A model generated the notes under the pieces. That model was not told the DNA's origin. It did no database searches and was given only the letters and a program-made list of their open reading frames with translations. A stretch of DNA of 64,000 nt from NCBI RefSeq assembly GCF_000426385.1, contig NZ_AUFG01000006.1, forward strand, positions 1-64,000, written 5' to 3'. This DNA comes from Arsenicicoccus bolidensis DSM 15745. GTDB taxonomy: Bacteria > Actinomycetota > Actinomycetes > Actinomycetales > Dermatophilaceae. The position numbers and the translations under genes were made by a program. Positions 8,503-17,112 of the stretch are shown in pieces; the stretch's first letter is position 1; every line of letters starts with the position of its first letter.

Positions 8503-10155
8503 TCAGCCGCGGCTGCGCTGGGCGGAGTAGTAGCTGCGCCCGGCGTCGAGGTCACCGAGCAGCTCGGAGACGGTGACGAGGGAGTAGCCGCGGGCCTTCA
8601 GCTGGTCCACGATCCCAGGGACGGCGCGCGCGGTCGACGGGTGGATGTCGTGCATCAGCACGATCGCGCCGCGGTGCGCCCCGGCCAGCGCGCGACGGGT
8701 CGTCGCCGCCGCGTCGCGGTTCTTCCAGTCCTCGGTGTCGACGTCCCACAGCACGAAGGGCAGCCCCGCGTGCGGCGTGCTCGCCGAGAAGGCGCCGTAC
8801 GGCGGACGGGCCGCGACCGGGTCCGCCCCGGTGACCTCGCGGATGGCGGCGGACGTGCGGGTCAGCTCGCCCCTGGCCTGCTCCGCCGGGATCCGGTTGA
8901 GCTGCTTGTGGGTCCAGGTGTGGTTGCCGACGTCCATGCCGAGGTCGCGCATGCGGCGCACGACACCCGGCTGGGCCTGCACCGCCGGTCCCATGGTGAA
9001 GAACGTCGCCCGGGCGCCTCGCGCCGCGAGGGCGTCGAGGATGGCCGGCGTATGACGGCCCGGCCCGTCGTCGAAGGTCAGGGCGATGCACCTCGCCACG
9101 GCGCAGTCCACGCGAGCGCCGGCCTTTGGTGACCTGGTGGTGGCGGGCGTGGTGGCGGGCGGGGCGGGCACGGTCGTCGGCTCCGTCGAGGGGGTCGGGG
9201 TGGGCGGTTCGCTCGGGGCCGGGACCTCTGGTGAGGCTGGCGGCCCGGCGGGGGCCGAGGTCGTCGGTGCCGCCGCAGGTCCGGTGTCCGGCCGGGACGC
9301 CACGGCGGCGTCGCGCACGCGGCGTCCCGCCTCGGTCAGCAGCTCGTCGCTGCGGGCGCGGTCGATCGTCACCATCAGGCGGCCCGCGTCGCTGGCCGCG
9401 AGCTCCCCGGACGCGACGACGAGCCGCAGCCCTCCCTCGCGGGTGAACGACACGTCCGCGAGCAGCGCCTCGGCGGAGGGCGTGTCACCGGGCTCGGCGG
9501 TGCCACCCTCGGGAGCACGGACCACACCCGCGGCGCGGGCGGACGCCAGGACGTCGGTCACCAGGCGCTCGTGGCCGTCGCCCCGCACCAGGTCGGCGCC
9601 CCGCCATACCGTCGAGCCGTCCCGCGTGCCGTAGGTGGTCCGTGAGTCGTCGCTGGTGCTCGCGCCGCCGAACTCGGTCGAGGTGAGGCGGATCCCGACG
9701 ACGCCGTCGTGGTCGGCCGTCACCGACCACGTCGTCGTCAGGTCCGGGACGGCGTCGCCGAGCTCGGCGCCGGCGTCCTTGCGGAACGACGCGATGCGCC
9801 CGCGGACGGTCGCGTCGAGCGCCTGGTTGAGGCGCTTCGCCCCGGGAACGAGGGGCCACTTGGCGTGCAGCGTGGGACGGGCCCACGAGTCCTCCGTCAC
9901 CACCTGGAGCTCGGGGACGTCAACGGCGCCGGGGTCCTCGCCGTCCCCCAGCGCCCGCACCTGCACGCCCGGGACCGCCCGGGACGCGGTGCCGGAGGCC
10001 GTGCCGGAGACGGTGGCGGACGTGGCGGAGCCGCCGCCCGGACCCGTCGGGGCCGCGGTGCAGGCGCCGAGGGCGACGACGAGGGCGACGACGAGGGCGG
10101 CAGCGATCACGGCGGGGGCGGTGCGTCGAGCGGTCACGCTCCTATGACGCCGCAC
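8503..10155 (-). CDS. Lipoprotein with RsiV-like domain fused to NodB polysaccharide deacetylase
   Basis: About 550 residues. It has an N-terminal signal with the lipobox LGAC, then a region (roughly 60-290) with an RsiV/DUF3298-like look (SWARPTLHAKWP onward), a Pro/Thr/Ser-rich linker, and a C-terminal CE4 domain with LTFDDGPGRH, NHTWTHKQL, RPPYGAF and VLMHDIH. All metal and catalytic motifs are present, so it should be an active surface-anchored deacetylase, perhaps of peptidoglycan. The start is uncertain: GTG at 10155 has GGGGG upstream; GTG at 10137 would remove six residues. This two-domain layout is known from peptidoglycan deacetylases of the PdaC type. Confidence 0.8.
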   Translation of the reverse strand: MRRHRSVTARRTAPAVIAAALVVALVVALGACTAAPTGPGGGSATSATVSGTASGTASRAVPGVQVRALGDGEDPGAVDVPELQVVTEDSWARPTLHAKWPLVPGAKRLNQALDATVRGRIASFRKDAGAELGDAVPDLTTTWSVTADHDGVVGIRLTSTEFGGASTSDDSRTTYGTRDGSTVWRGADLVRGDGHERLVTDVLASARAAGVVRAPEGGTAEPGDTPSAEALLADVSFTREGGLRLVVASGELAASDAGRLMVTIDRARSDELLTEAGRRVRDAAVASRPDTGPAAAPTTSAPAGPPASPEVPAPSEPPTPTPSTEPTTVPAPPATTPATTRSPKAGARVDCAVARCIALTFDDGPGRHTPAILDALAARGARATFFTMGPAVQAQPGVVRRMRDLGMDVGNHTWTHKQLNRIPAEQARGELTRTSAAIREVTGADPVAARPPYGAFSASTPHAGLPFVLWDVDTEDWKNRDAAATTRRALAGAHRGAIVLMHDIHPSTARAVPGIVDQLKARGYSLVTVSELLGDLDAGRSYYSAQRSRG

Positions 10156-10202
10156 GTCCGCCCCCGGTGAGCCGCGACCCGCCGACGGGTCCCCCGTGCG
10201 GG

Positions 10203-11975
10203 TCAGTAGGTGCGGAAGCCCCGCTTGGTCTTGCGGCCGAGGTAGCCCGCCGTGACCATGTGCTCCAGCAGCGGCGCCGGGGCGTAGCCGCGGTCGCGGA
10301 ACTCGAGGTAGAGCTGCCGCTGGATCGCGTAGGACACGTCCAGGCCCACGACGTCCAGCAGCTCGAACGGGCCCATGGGCAGGGCGCAGCCGTTCTTCAT
10401 CGCCGTGTCGATGTCGTCGGCCGTCGCGTAGTGGGCCTCGAGCATCTTGACGGCGTCGTTGAGGTAGGGGAAGAGCAGCGCGTTGACGATGAAGCCGGCG
10501 CGGTCGCCGCAGCGGACCGGCACCTTGCCGATCGTGCGGCACAGCTGCAGCACGGTCTCCTCGACGTCGCCCTCGGTGGAGACCGTCGTGACGACCTCGA
10601 CGAGCTTCATCACCTGGGCGGGGTTGAAGAAGTGCATGCCGATGACGTCGCTGGGACGGCTCGTGGCCGCCGCGACCTGGATGACGGGCAGCGAGCTCGT
10701 GGTGGTGGCGAGGATCGCCCCCTGCTTGCAGACCTCGTCGAGCCGGCGGAACATCTCGGTCTTGACGTCGACGTCCTCGGCGATGGCCTCGACGACGAGG
10801 TCGACGTCGGCGAGCGCGGACACGTCGGTTGCGGTGGTGACGCGACCGAGCGCCTCGGCCTTGGCCTCCTCCGTCGCGCGCCCCTTGCTGATCGCCCGGT
10901 CCATGCTCGTGGCGATGGCGGCGGGCACCCCGGCGGCCTTGTCGTCGGTGCGGCCGACCACGACGACGGGGTAGCCCGCCTTGGCGAACACCTCGACGAT
11001 GCCGGCGGCCATGGTGCCGGTGCCGACGACGCCGACCGTCGCGACGTCACGGGTGGGCCGGGGAGACTCCGACTCGACGGGGGTCAGCGCGTCCGCGACG
11101 ATCCTGCCGGAGCCGGGCGCCTCATAGGTGTAGAACCCGCGGCCGGTCTTGCGGCCCAGCAGCCCGGCCGTGACCATCTGCTTGAGGATCGGGCTGGGGG
11201 CGTGGAGCTTGTCGCGTCCCTCGCGGTACATCGTGTCGAGGACCTGGTAGGCCGTGTCCAGGCCGATCAGGTCGAGCAGCGCCAGCGGGCCCATCGGGTA
11301 GCCGCAGCCGTGCTGCATGGCGGCGTCGAGGTCCTCGCGGGTGGCGTAGCGCGACTCGTACATGCTCATGGCGTGGTTGAGGTAGCCGAAGAGCAGGTAG
11401 TTGCCGATGAACCCGGCCTTGTCGCCCACCACCACGGGGGTCTTGTCGAGGCGCTCGGCGAGCTCGCGGGCGGCCGTGACGATGTCGGGGTCGGTGACGA
11501 CGGTGGAGATGATCTCGACGAGCTTCTGCACGGGAGCGGGGTTGAAGAAGTGCAGGCCGAGCACGCGCTCGGGGTGGCTGGTCGCCACGGAGATCTCGGT
11601 CACGGACAAGCTCGAGGTGTTGGTCGCGAGGACGCAGGACTCCTTGACGATGCCGTCCAGCCTCGCGAACAGGTCCCGCTTGATGGCGAGGATCTCGGGG
11701 ACCGCCTCGACGACCAGGTCGCAGTCGACGACCGCCTCGAGGTCGGCCGCGAAGGTGATCCGTCCGAGGATCTGCTGCTGCTCCTCGGCCGGCATCTTGC
11801 CGCGCTCGACGGCCCGGTCCGTCGACCGCTCGACGTGCCCACGACCACGGTCGACGGCGGCGTCGTCCATGTCGACGGCGACGACGCTGAGGCCGTGCCG
11901 TGCACAGACCTCGACGATGCCCGCACCCATGGTGCCGAGCCCGACCACTCCGATGGTGTCCAACGATCGCTCCAT
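10203..11975 (-). CDS. Double 3-hydroxyacyl-CoA (3-hydroxybutyryl-CoA) dehydrogenase
   Basis: About 590 residues made of two complete dehydrogenase copies. Each has a Rossmann motif (VVGLGTMGAG near the start; VVGTGTMAAG about residue 310), a catalytic histidine in LHFFNPAPV / MHFFNPAQV, and the C-terminal 3HCDH domain ending in GRKTGRGFYTY / GRKTKRGFRTY. It interconverts acetoacetyl-CoA and 3-hydroxybutyryl-CoA. Such tandem proteins are common in actinobacteria. With ccr and the mutase nearby, a role upstream of crotonyl-CoA in the ethylmalonyl-CoA pathway is likely. The ATG at 11975 fits the first Rossmann strand; the frame is open further upstream. Confidence 0.9.
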   Translation of the reverse strand: MERSLDTIGVVGLGTMGAGIVEVCARHGLSVVAVDMDDAAVDRGRGHVERSTDRAVERGKMPAEEQQQILGRITFAADLEAVVDCDLVVEAVPEILAIKRDLFARLDGIVKESCVLATNTSSLSVTEISVATSHPERVLGLHFFNPAPVQKLVEIISTVVTDPDIVTAARELAERLDKTPVVVGDKAGFIGNYLLFGYLNHAMSMYESRYATREDLDAAMQHGCGYPMGPLALLDLIGLDTAYQVLDTMYREGRDKLHAPSPILKQMVTAGLLGRKTGRGFYTYEAPGSGRIVADALTPVESESPRPTRDVATVGVVGTGTMAAGIVEVFAKAGYPVVVVGRTDDKAAGVPAAIATSMDRAISKGRATEEAKAEALGRVTTATDVSALADVDLVVEAIAEDVDVKTEMFRRLDEVCKQGAILATTTSSLPVIQVAAATSRPSDVIGMHFFNPAQVMKLVEVVTTVSTEGDVEETVLQLCRTIGKVPVRCGDRAGFIVNALLFPYLNDAVKMLEAHYATADDIDTAMKNGCALPMGPFELLDVVGLDVSYAIQRQLYLEFRDRGYAPAPLLEHMVTAGYLGRKTKRGFRTY

Positions 11976-12133
11976 GCCTGGAAGTCTTGAGGGGGGTGAT
12001 GCTGGTGGCAAGACTGTCGGACTGCGGGCTTGGTCACAAAACTACTGGCGGGTATGCCGGTCGCCCGGCGCTCTCGCGGTGGTTCGGGCACGCGGCGGGC
12101 CGGCGGCATACGGCCCGGACCGCTCGCGCGGAC

Positions 12134-12139
12134 TAGGGT
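12134..12139 (+). promoter_or_regulatory. -10 hexamer TAGGGT of nucS, probably leaderless
   Basis: TAGGGT lies 8 bases before the GTG of nucS at 12148 and no Shine-Dalgarno sequence is visible. Confidence 0.55.
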
Positions 12140-12147
12140 GATCTGTC

Positions 12148-12843
12148 GTGCGACTCGTCATCTCCCGCTGTGCCGTCGACTACGAGGGCCGGCTCGCCGC
12201 CCACCTGCCCCTGGCCACCCGGCTGCTGATGATCAAGGGCGACGGCTCGGTCCTGGTGCACTCCGACGGCGGCAGCTACAAGCCGCTCAACTGGATGACC
12301 CCGCCGTGCGCCCTGGCCGAGATCAAGCCCGACGAGACCGAGGCCGCCGAGGGCGCCACGGCCGTGTGGGTCGTCCGCAACGCCAAGTCGGGCGACGCCC
12401 TGCGCATCGTGATCCACGAGGTCCTGCACGACAGCTCGCACGACCTGGGGGTGGACCCGGGCCTGGTCAAGGACGGCGTCGAGGCGCACCTGCAGAAGCT
12501 CCTGGCCGAGCACATCCACACCCTCGGCGACGGCTACTCGCTGGTGCGCAGGGAGTACATGACGGCCATCGGGCCGGTCGACATCCTGTGCAAGGACGAG
12601 GGCGGCGGCCACGTGGCGGTCGAGATCAAGCGGCGCGGCGAGATCGACGGCGTCGAGCAGCTGACGCGCTACCTCGAGCTCCTCAACCGCGACCCCGCCC
12701 TCGCTCCCGTCACCGGCGTCTTCGCCGCCCAGCTCATCAAGCCGCAGGCCCGGACGCTGGCCACCGACCGGGGCATCCGCTGCGTGACCCTGGACTACGA
12801 CGACCTCAAGGGCATCGACACCTCGGCCTCCCGCCTGTTCTGA
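12148..12843 (+). CDS. nucS: Endonuclease NucS (EndoMS), mismatch repair
   Basis: Mismatch-specific endonuclease that replaces MutS/MutL in most actinobacteria, cutting both strands at G:T, G:G and T:T mispairs. The 231-residue protein aligns end to end with the family by eye: an N-terminal beta-rich DNA-binding half ([16 protein letters not shown]) and a C-terminal RecB-like nuclease with PVDILCKD and [12 protein letters not shown], containing the catalytic Asp and Glu-x-Lys. The start is the GTG at 12148. It is in the same broad neighbourhood as in mycobacteria, downstream of the atp operon. Confidence 0.95.
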   Translation: MRLVISRCAVDYEGRLAAHLPLATRLLMIKGDGSVLVHSDGGSYKPLNWMTPPCALAEIKPDETEAAEGATAVWVVRNAKSGDALRIVIHEVLHDSSHDLGVDPGLVKDGVEAHLQKLLAEHIHTLGDGYSLVRREYMTAIGPVDILCKDEGGGHVAVEIKRRGEIDGVEQLTRYLELLNRDPALAPVTGVFAAQLIKPQARTLATDRGIRCVTLDYDDLKGIDTSASRLF

Positions 12844-12888
12844 CCTCGCACTCACCCGGGAACGGCCACCACAACCCTCACCGCCCGG

Positions 12889-12894
12889 TAGAGT
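12889..12894 (+). promoter_or_regulatory. -10 hexamer TAGAGT of the GT14-like gene, probably leaderless
   Basis: TAGAGT lies 8 bases before the GTG at 12903; there is no convincing ribosome site. Confidence 0.5.
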
Positions 12895-12902
12895 CGGTCG
12901 GT

Positions 12903-13817
12903 GTGACCGAGCCCCGATTCTGCTACGTCCTCATGTGCCACACCCGTGGTGATGCCGTCGCTCGTAATGCCCGGCGCATCCGCGAGCTGTCGCCGACCAG
13001 CGACGTGATGCTGCGCTATGACGTCCCGGGGCTGATGGACGAGCGGGCGTGCGCCGAGATGGGCGTGCAGACCTACGAGGACGACATCACGGTGCGCTGG
13101 GGAGACTGGACGATGGTCGAGGCGCAGCTCCGTGCCCTGCGGGAGGCACGGCGCCGGTCGGACGCGTCGCACTTCGTGCTGCTCTCCGGTCAGGACTACC
13201 CGATCCGTGACCTGGCCTCCTGGGAGTCCGGCGTCGCCGCGGACGGCAGCGACGCGGTGCTGGACCTGCACGGCGACTCCCCCGAGACCTACACGTGGAC
13301 CTGGCGCCACCTCCCGGGGCCCGAGATCCTGCGGCGCGTCACCGGCCCCCTGGCCTGGCGAGCAGCCCACCGGCTCCCGGGCCAGCTGCAGGCCGTGCGC
13401 TCACCGACGTCCCACCACTGGTACGTCGGCGTCCCCCGACGAGCGGCCGCGCCCGTCCCCGTGGTCAAGGCCGCTGTATGGACCACGTTGTCCGCCCGGG
13501 CGGTGGACCGGCTCCTCGCCGTCACCGACCAGCGCCCCGAGCTCCCCCGCTTCTTCCGCACCACGAGGACGCCCGACGAGCTCTACACATCCTCCGTGCT
13601 GTCCGCCCAGGCGGACCTCCAGGTGCGCACCGGTCGCACCACCTACGCCGACTTCCCGGAGGACGCCTCCAACCCCGAGTGGGTCGATGCAGCGCTCTTG
13701 GCCCGGGCCGCGGACACCCCGGCCGCCTTCGTCCGCAAGATGCATCCCGACGTCGACCCCGACGTGCTGCGGCTGGCGGACGAGCTCGTGGACGCACGAC
13801 CTTCGCCCTCGCACTGA
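12903..13817 (+). CDS. Beta-1,6-GlcNAc-transferase-like (Branch / GT14) protein
   Basis: A 304-residue protein with the core-2/I-branching-type fold signs: a start CYVLMCHTRGD, then FVLLSGQDYPIRD, the hallmark GxDYP element of the family, and a late hydrophobic VKAAVWTTLSARAVD segment before FFRTTRTPDE. Bacterial members transfer sugars in cell-surface or secondary glycan synthesis. No signal peptide. The gene stands alone; it converges on the phosphatase-like gene. Substrate unknown. Confidence 0.75.
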   Translation: MTEPRFCYVLMCHTRGDAVARNARRIRELSPTSDVMLRYDVPGLMDERACAEMGVQTYEDDITVRWGDWTMVEAQLRALREARRRSDASHFVLLSGQDYPIRDLASWESGVAADGSDAVLDLHGDSPETYTWTWRHLPGPEILRRVTGPLAWRAAHRLPGQLQAVRSPTSHHWYVGVPRRAAAPVPVVKAAVWTTLSARAVDRLLAVTDQRPELPRFFRTTRTPDELYTSSVLSAQADLQVRTGRTTYADFPEDASNPEWVDAALLARAADTPAAFVRKMHPDVDPDVLRLADELVDARPSPSH

Positions 13818-13827
13818 TCCTTTGCGC

Positions 13828-14451
13828 TCAGGCTCGCCGGTGACCGGGCCACTCGTCGAGGACCCAGCCGTCGGCGTCGACGCGCACCCGTGCGGGCACG
13901 CCGTGCGGCACCACGTGGTCGATCGCCAGGTCGTCACGCACGTTGTGGCACAACCGGGGCAGGACGACGGACATGATCCACCGGTGGGCCAGCACGAGCA
14001 CGGACTCCCCACGGTGCTGGTCGGCGATGGACTCCATCGCCTGTCGCGCGCGGCGGACCACCTGGTAGCCGTCCTCGCCCCCCGGGACGGCGGCGCTCAG
14101 GTCGCCGGTCGTCCAGGCGTGCATGACGTGCGCCATGACGGGGTTACCCACCTGCTGTCCGGCCAGCTCCCCGACCGCGCGTTCCTCCAGCCCGCCGACC
14201 ACCTCGTGGGGCACCCCGAGCGCGTCGGAGACGAGTCGCCCGCTCTGCACGGAGCGCGCGAGAGGGCTGCTGTAGACGGCGGAGATGCGCACCGACGGGT
14301 CCGCGGCCAGTCGCTCGGCCAGGACGACCATCTGGGTGGCGCCCACGTCCGTGAGCCACCCGCCGTCGTCGGTGAGGAGGCCCGGGTGGGCGTACGCCGC
14401 ATGGCCGTCGCGGGCGACGAGCAGCGTTGCAGGGCACTGCAGGTCGCTCAT
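13828..14451 (-). CDS. Histidine phosphatase family protein with altered catalytic motif
   Basis: A 207-residue phosphoglycerate-mutase-like protein. The family normally has Arg-His-Gly at the first strand, the histidine being the phosphate acceptor. Here the segment reads VARDGHAAY, so Asp sits at the nucleophile position. The partner motif YSSPLARSVQSG (second arginine) and the late VLAHRWIM (second histidine) remain. It is either a pseudoenzyme or uses the shifted histidine two residues on; the latter is speculative. The ATG at 14451 is preceded, at 8 bases, by TAGAGT, which overlaps the end of the mutase gene. Other residues are well conserved with actinobacterial relatives, so it is not obvious decay. 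Confidence 0.75.
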   Translation of the reverse strand: MSDLQCPATLLVARDGHAAYAHPGLLTDDGGWLTDVGATQMVVLAERLAADPSVRISAVYSSPLARSVQSGRLVSDALGVPHEVVGGLEERAVGELAGQQVGNPVMAHVMHAWTTGDLSAAVPGGEDGYQVVRRARQAMESIADQHRGESVLVLAHRWIMSVVLPRLCHNVRDDLAIDHVVPHGVPARVRVDADGWVLDEWPGHRRA

Positions 14452-14457
14452 GGGCCC

Positions 14458-16551
14458 TCACTCTAGCCGCGGTGCGAGCCCTCGTGCCTCACGGATGACG
14501 TTAACCACCTGGACCATGATGTCGTTGAGCCCGAAGTCTCGAGGCGTGAACGTCGCGGCCACCCCCAGCTCCCGCAGCCGGCGGGCGTCGGCGTCCGGGA
14601 TGATGCCACCGACCACGACGGGCACGTCCGTCACGCCGGCTTCGCGCAGACCGTTCAGCACCTCGGGGACCAGGGACATGTGCGACCCGGACAGGATGGA
14701 CAGGCCCACGACGTGCACGTCCTCGGCCACCGCGGCAGCCACGATCTGCTCTGGCGTCAACCGGATGCCCTGGTAGACGACCTCGAACCCCGCGTCACGT
14801 GCCCGCACCGCCACCTGCTCGGCGCCGTTGGAGTGCCCGTCCAGCCCCGGCTTGCCCACGAGGAAGCGCAGGTGCGTGCCGAGCTCGTCGCCGGTGCGCC
14901 GCACCGCGTCCCGGACGTCGGCCAGCTCACCGCGCCAGTCGGTGACCCCGCTGTCCTCGGCGGTCGACATACGGTCAGGACCGCCCGCCACCGGCGCGGA
15001 GGAGACGCCCGTGTGCGCGCGGTACTCGCCGAAGACCTCCCGCAGCGCGTCGGTCCACTCCCCCGTGGTGACGCCGGCCCTGGCGCACTCGATGGACGCG
15101 GCCATCAGGTTGGTCGTGGAGGCCGCGTCGGTGCGCAGCCGCTCCAGCGCGTCCCGGGCCGCCGCACGTCGGTCCGGGTCAGCGTCGCGCTCGTCCCGCC
15201 AGCGGCGCACCGCCTCGACGGCTCGCTCCTCCACGTCGGGGTCGGCCACGTGGATGGCCGTGTCGAGGTCCGCCGTGAGCGGGCTGGGCTCGGTACCCTG
15301 GAAGCAGTTGACGCCGACGACCTTGTCGACGCCCGCCTCGATGCGCCGCCGGCGCTCGGCGTGCGAGGCGACGAGCGCGGACTTGAGGTAGCCGGACTCC
15401 ACCGCCTCGATGACGCCACCCATCGCCTCGATCCGAGCCATCTCCTCCTTGGCCCCGGCGACCAGCTCGGCGACCCTGGCCTCGACCACGGTGGAGCCGG
15501 CAAAGATGTCCTCGTGCTCGAGCAGGTCCGACTCGTAGGCCAGCACCTGCTGGATGCGCAGGGACCACTGCTGGTCCCAGGGCCGCGGCAGACCGAGGGC
15601 CTCGTTCCAGGCCGGCAGCTGCACGGCCCTGGCGCGGGCGTCCTTGGACAGGGTGACGGCGAGCATCTCGAGGACGATGCGCTGCACGTTGTTCTCCGGC
15701 TGCGCCTCGGTCAGGCCCAGGCTGTTGACCTGCACGCCGTAGCGGAAGCGACGCTGCTTGGGGTCCTGCACGCCGTAGCGCTCCTGCGTCAGCTCGTCCC
15801 AGAGCTGCACGAACGCCCGCATCTTGCACATCTCCTCGACGAAGCGCACGCCGGCGTTGGCGAAGAAGGAGATGCGGCCGACGACGTCGCCCAGGCTCTC
15901 CTGAGGCACCTGACCCGCGGCGACGACGGCGTCGAGCACGGCCGTGGCCGTCGACAGGGAGTAGGCGAGCTCCTGCACGGGGGTCGCGCCGGCCTCCTGC
16001 AGGTGATAGCTGCAGATGTTGATCGGGTTCCACCGCGGGATCTCGGTGACGGTGAAGGCGATCATGTCGGTGATCAGCCGCAGCGAGGGTCCCGGGCCGA
16101 AGACGTGGGTGCCGCGGCTGAGGTACTCCTTGACGATGTCGTTCTGCGTGGTGCCCGCCAGCCTGCGCCGGGTCTCGAGGGGGTCGGCTCCAGCGGCCTC
16201 GGCCTGCTCCTCCGCCACGGCGTCGTAGAGCGCGAGCAGCCACATGGCGGTGGCGTTGATGGTCATGGAGGTGTTCATCTCCGCGAGCGGGATGCCGTCG
16301 AAGAGCGCGCGCATGTCGCCGACGTGGCTCACCGGGACGCCCACCTTGCCGACCTCGCCGCGCGCGAGCACGTGGTCCGGGTCGTGCCCCGTCTGGGTGG
16401 GCAGGTCGAAGGCGACGGACAGACCCGTCTGCCCCTTGGCGAGGTTGGTGCGGTAGAGCGCGTTGCTGGCGGCGGCCGAGGAGTGGCCCGCGTAGGTCCG
16501 CATCACCCACGGTCGGTCCTTGGGGCGCTCGGTCATCTGCTCGTCAGCCAT
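14458..16551 (-). CDS. ecm: Ethylmalonyl-CoA mutase (MeaA-like, B12-dependent)
   Basis: A 697-residue single-chain mutase. The N-terminal TIM-barrel half starts with RPWVMRTYAG and contains FDLPTQTGHDPDH, SMTINATA and GTTQNDIVKEY. The C-terminal cobalamin domain carries GLDGHSNGAEQ (the Asp-x-His-x-x-Gly box), SGSH and VVGGIIP. The protein matches the MeaA/ethylmalonyl-CoA mutase branch rather than the two-subunit methylmalonyl-CoA mutase, and would turn (2R)-ethylmalonyl-CoA into methylsuccinyl-CoA. It works with ccr and needs adenosylcobalamin, which the enzyme at 17113-17733 makes. The start at 16551 has TAGTTT 6 bases upstream and no ribosome site. Confidence 0.9.
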   Translation of the reverse strand: MADEQMTERPKDRPWVMRTYAGHSSAAASNALYRTNLAKGQTGLSVAFDLPTQTGHDPDHVLARGEVGKVGVPVSHVGDMRALFDGIPLAEMNTSMTINATAMWLLALYDAVAEEQAEAAGADPLETRRRLAGTTQNDIVKEYLSRGTHVFGPGPSLRLITDMIAFTVTEIPRWNPINICSYHLQEAGATPVQELAYSLSTATAVLDAVVAAGQVPQESLGDVVGRISFFANAGVRFVEEMCKMRAFVQLWDELTQERYGVQDPKQRRFRYGVQVNSLGLTEAQPENNVQRIVLEMLAVTLSKDARARAVQLPAWNEALGLPRPWDQQWSLRIQQVLAYESDLLEHEDIFAGSTVVEARVAELVAGAKEEMARIEAMGGVIEAVESGYLKSALVASHAERRRRIEAGVDKVVGVNCFQGTEPSPLTADLDTAIHVADPDVEERAVEAVRRWRDERDADPDRRAAARDALERLRTDAASTTNLMAASIECARAGVTTGEWTDALREVFGEYRAHTGVSSAPVAGGPDRMSTAEDSGVTDWRGELADVRDAVRRTGDELGTHLRFLVGKPGLDGHSNGAEQVAVRARDAGFEVVYQGIRLTPEQIVAAAVAEDVHVVGLSILSGSHMSLVPEVLNGLREAGVTDVPVVVGGIIPDADARRLRELGVAATFTPRDFGLNDIMVQVVNVIREARGLAPRLE
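14460..14465 (-). promoter_or_regulatory. -10 hexamer TAGAGT before the phosphatase-like gene
   Basis: On the minus strand TAGAGT is 8 bases from the ATG at 14451 and overlaps the mutase stop region, suggesting leaderless transcription separate from the mutase. Confidence 0.45.
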
Positions 16552-16557
16552 GTCGGC

Positions 16558-16563
16558 AAACTA
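16558..16563 (-). promoter_or_regulatory. -10 hexamer TAGTTT of the mutase gene, probably leaderless
   Basis: TAGTTT on the minus strand lies 6 bases before the ATG at 16551; no ribosome-binding sequence is visible. Confidence 0.5.
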
Positions 16564-16571
16564 CCGGCGGG

Positions 16572-16958
16572 TCAGGCCTGGGCGGGAGGCCTGCCGACGG
16601 TGATGGTCGACACAGGTGCGGAGGTCGCACGACGGCGGCGCTGCAGGACCTTGCCCAGGCGCATCGCGGCGACCACCCGCTCGAAGCGGTCGGAGGGGTC
16701 GACGATGACCAGCGTGCGTCCCTCGCGCGCCGCCCTGTGGTGCACGCCGGCCACGAGGGCGAGCGCGGTCGAGTCGTGGATCTCGGCCTCCGCCAGGTCG
16801 AGGACCAGCTCACCCTCGCCGAGGACGATGGCCCGGTGCAGCTCCTCGCGCAGCTGGTGGTCGTTGCCGGCGTCCAGTCGACCGGTGACCCGCAACTCGG
16901 CCCCGGGCACGACGACCTCCACCGTCGTCACCGAAGGATGCGTGCGCGCTCTGGCCAT
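16572..16958 (-). CDS. STAS-domain protein (anti-sigma factor antagonist-like)
   Basis: About 128 residues. The central EIHDSTALALVAG resembles the phosphorylation loop of SpoIIAA/RsbV-type antagonists (Ser63-Thr64), after the strand GELVLDLAEA. It likely binds a serine kinase/anti-sigma factor, releasing a sigma factor when dephosphorylated; no partner kinase is visible here. A basic Arg-rich tail (LQRRRRATS) follows the domain. The ATG at 16958 fits the domain boundary; an open frame continues to 17132 across the divergent intergenic region. Divergent from the adenosyltransferase gene. Confidence 0.75.
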   Translation of the reverse strand: MARARTHPSVTTVEVVVPGAELRVTGRLDAGNDHQLREELHRAIVLGEGELVLDLAEAEIHDSTALALVAGVHHRAAREGRTLVIVDPSDRFERVVAAMRLGKVLQRRRRATSAPVSTITVGRPPAQA

Positions 16959-17112
16959 GAGGGCCCCCACGTGGCTGACCGGTGCGACCACCGGCAGCCG
17001 AGTACTCAAGTGATGTGTCGTCACCCATTGAACACCTAGGGTGCCCTTCCTCGACAGGGCTGCGTCGGTTCCCGGCCGAGGCCGGCTCAGACGCGCGTGC
17101 GACGATGCCGTC

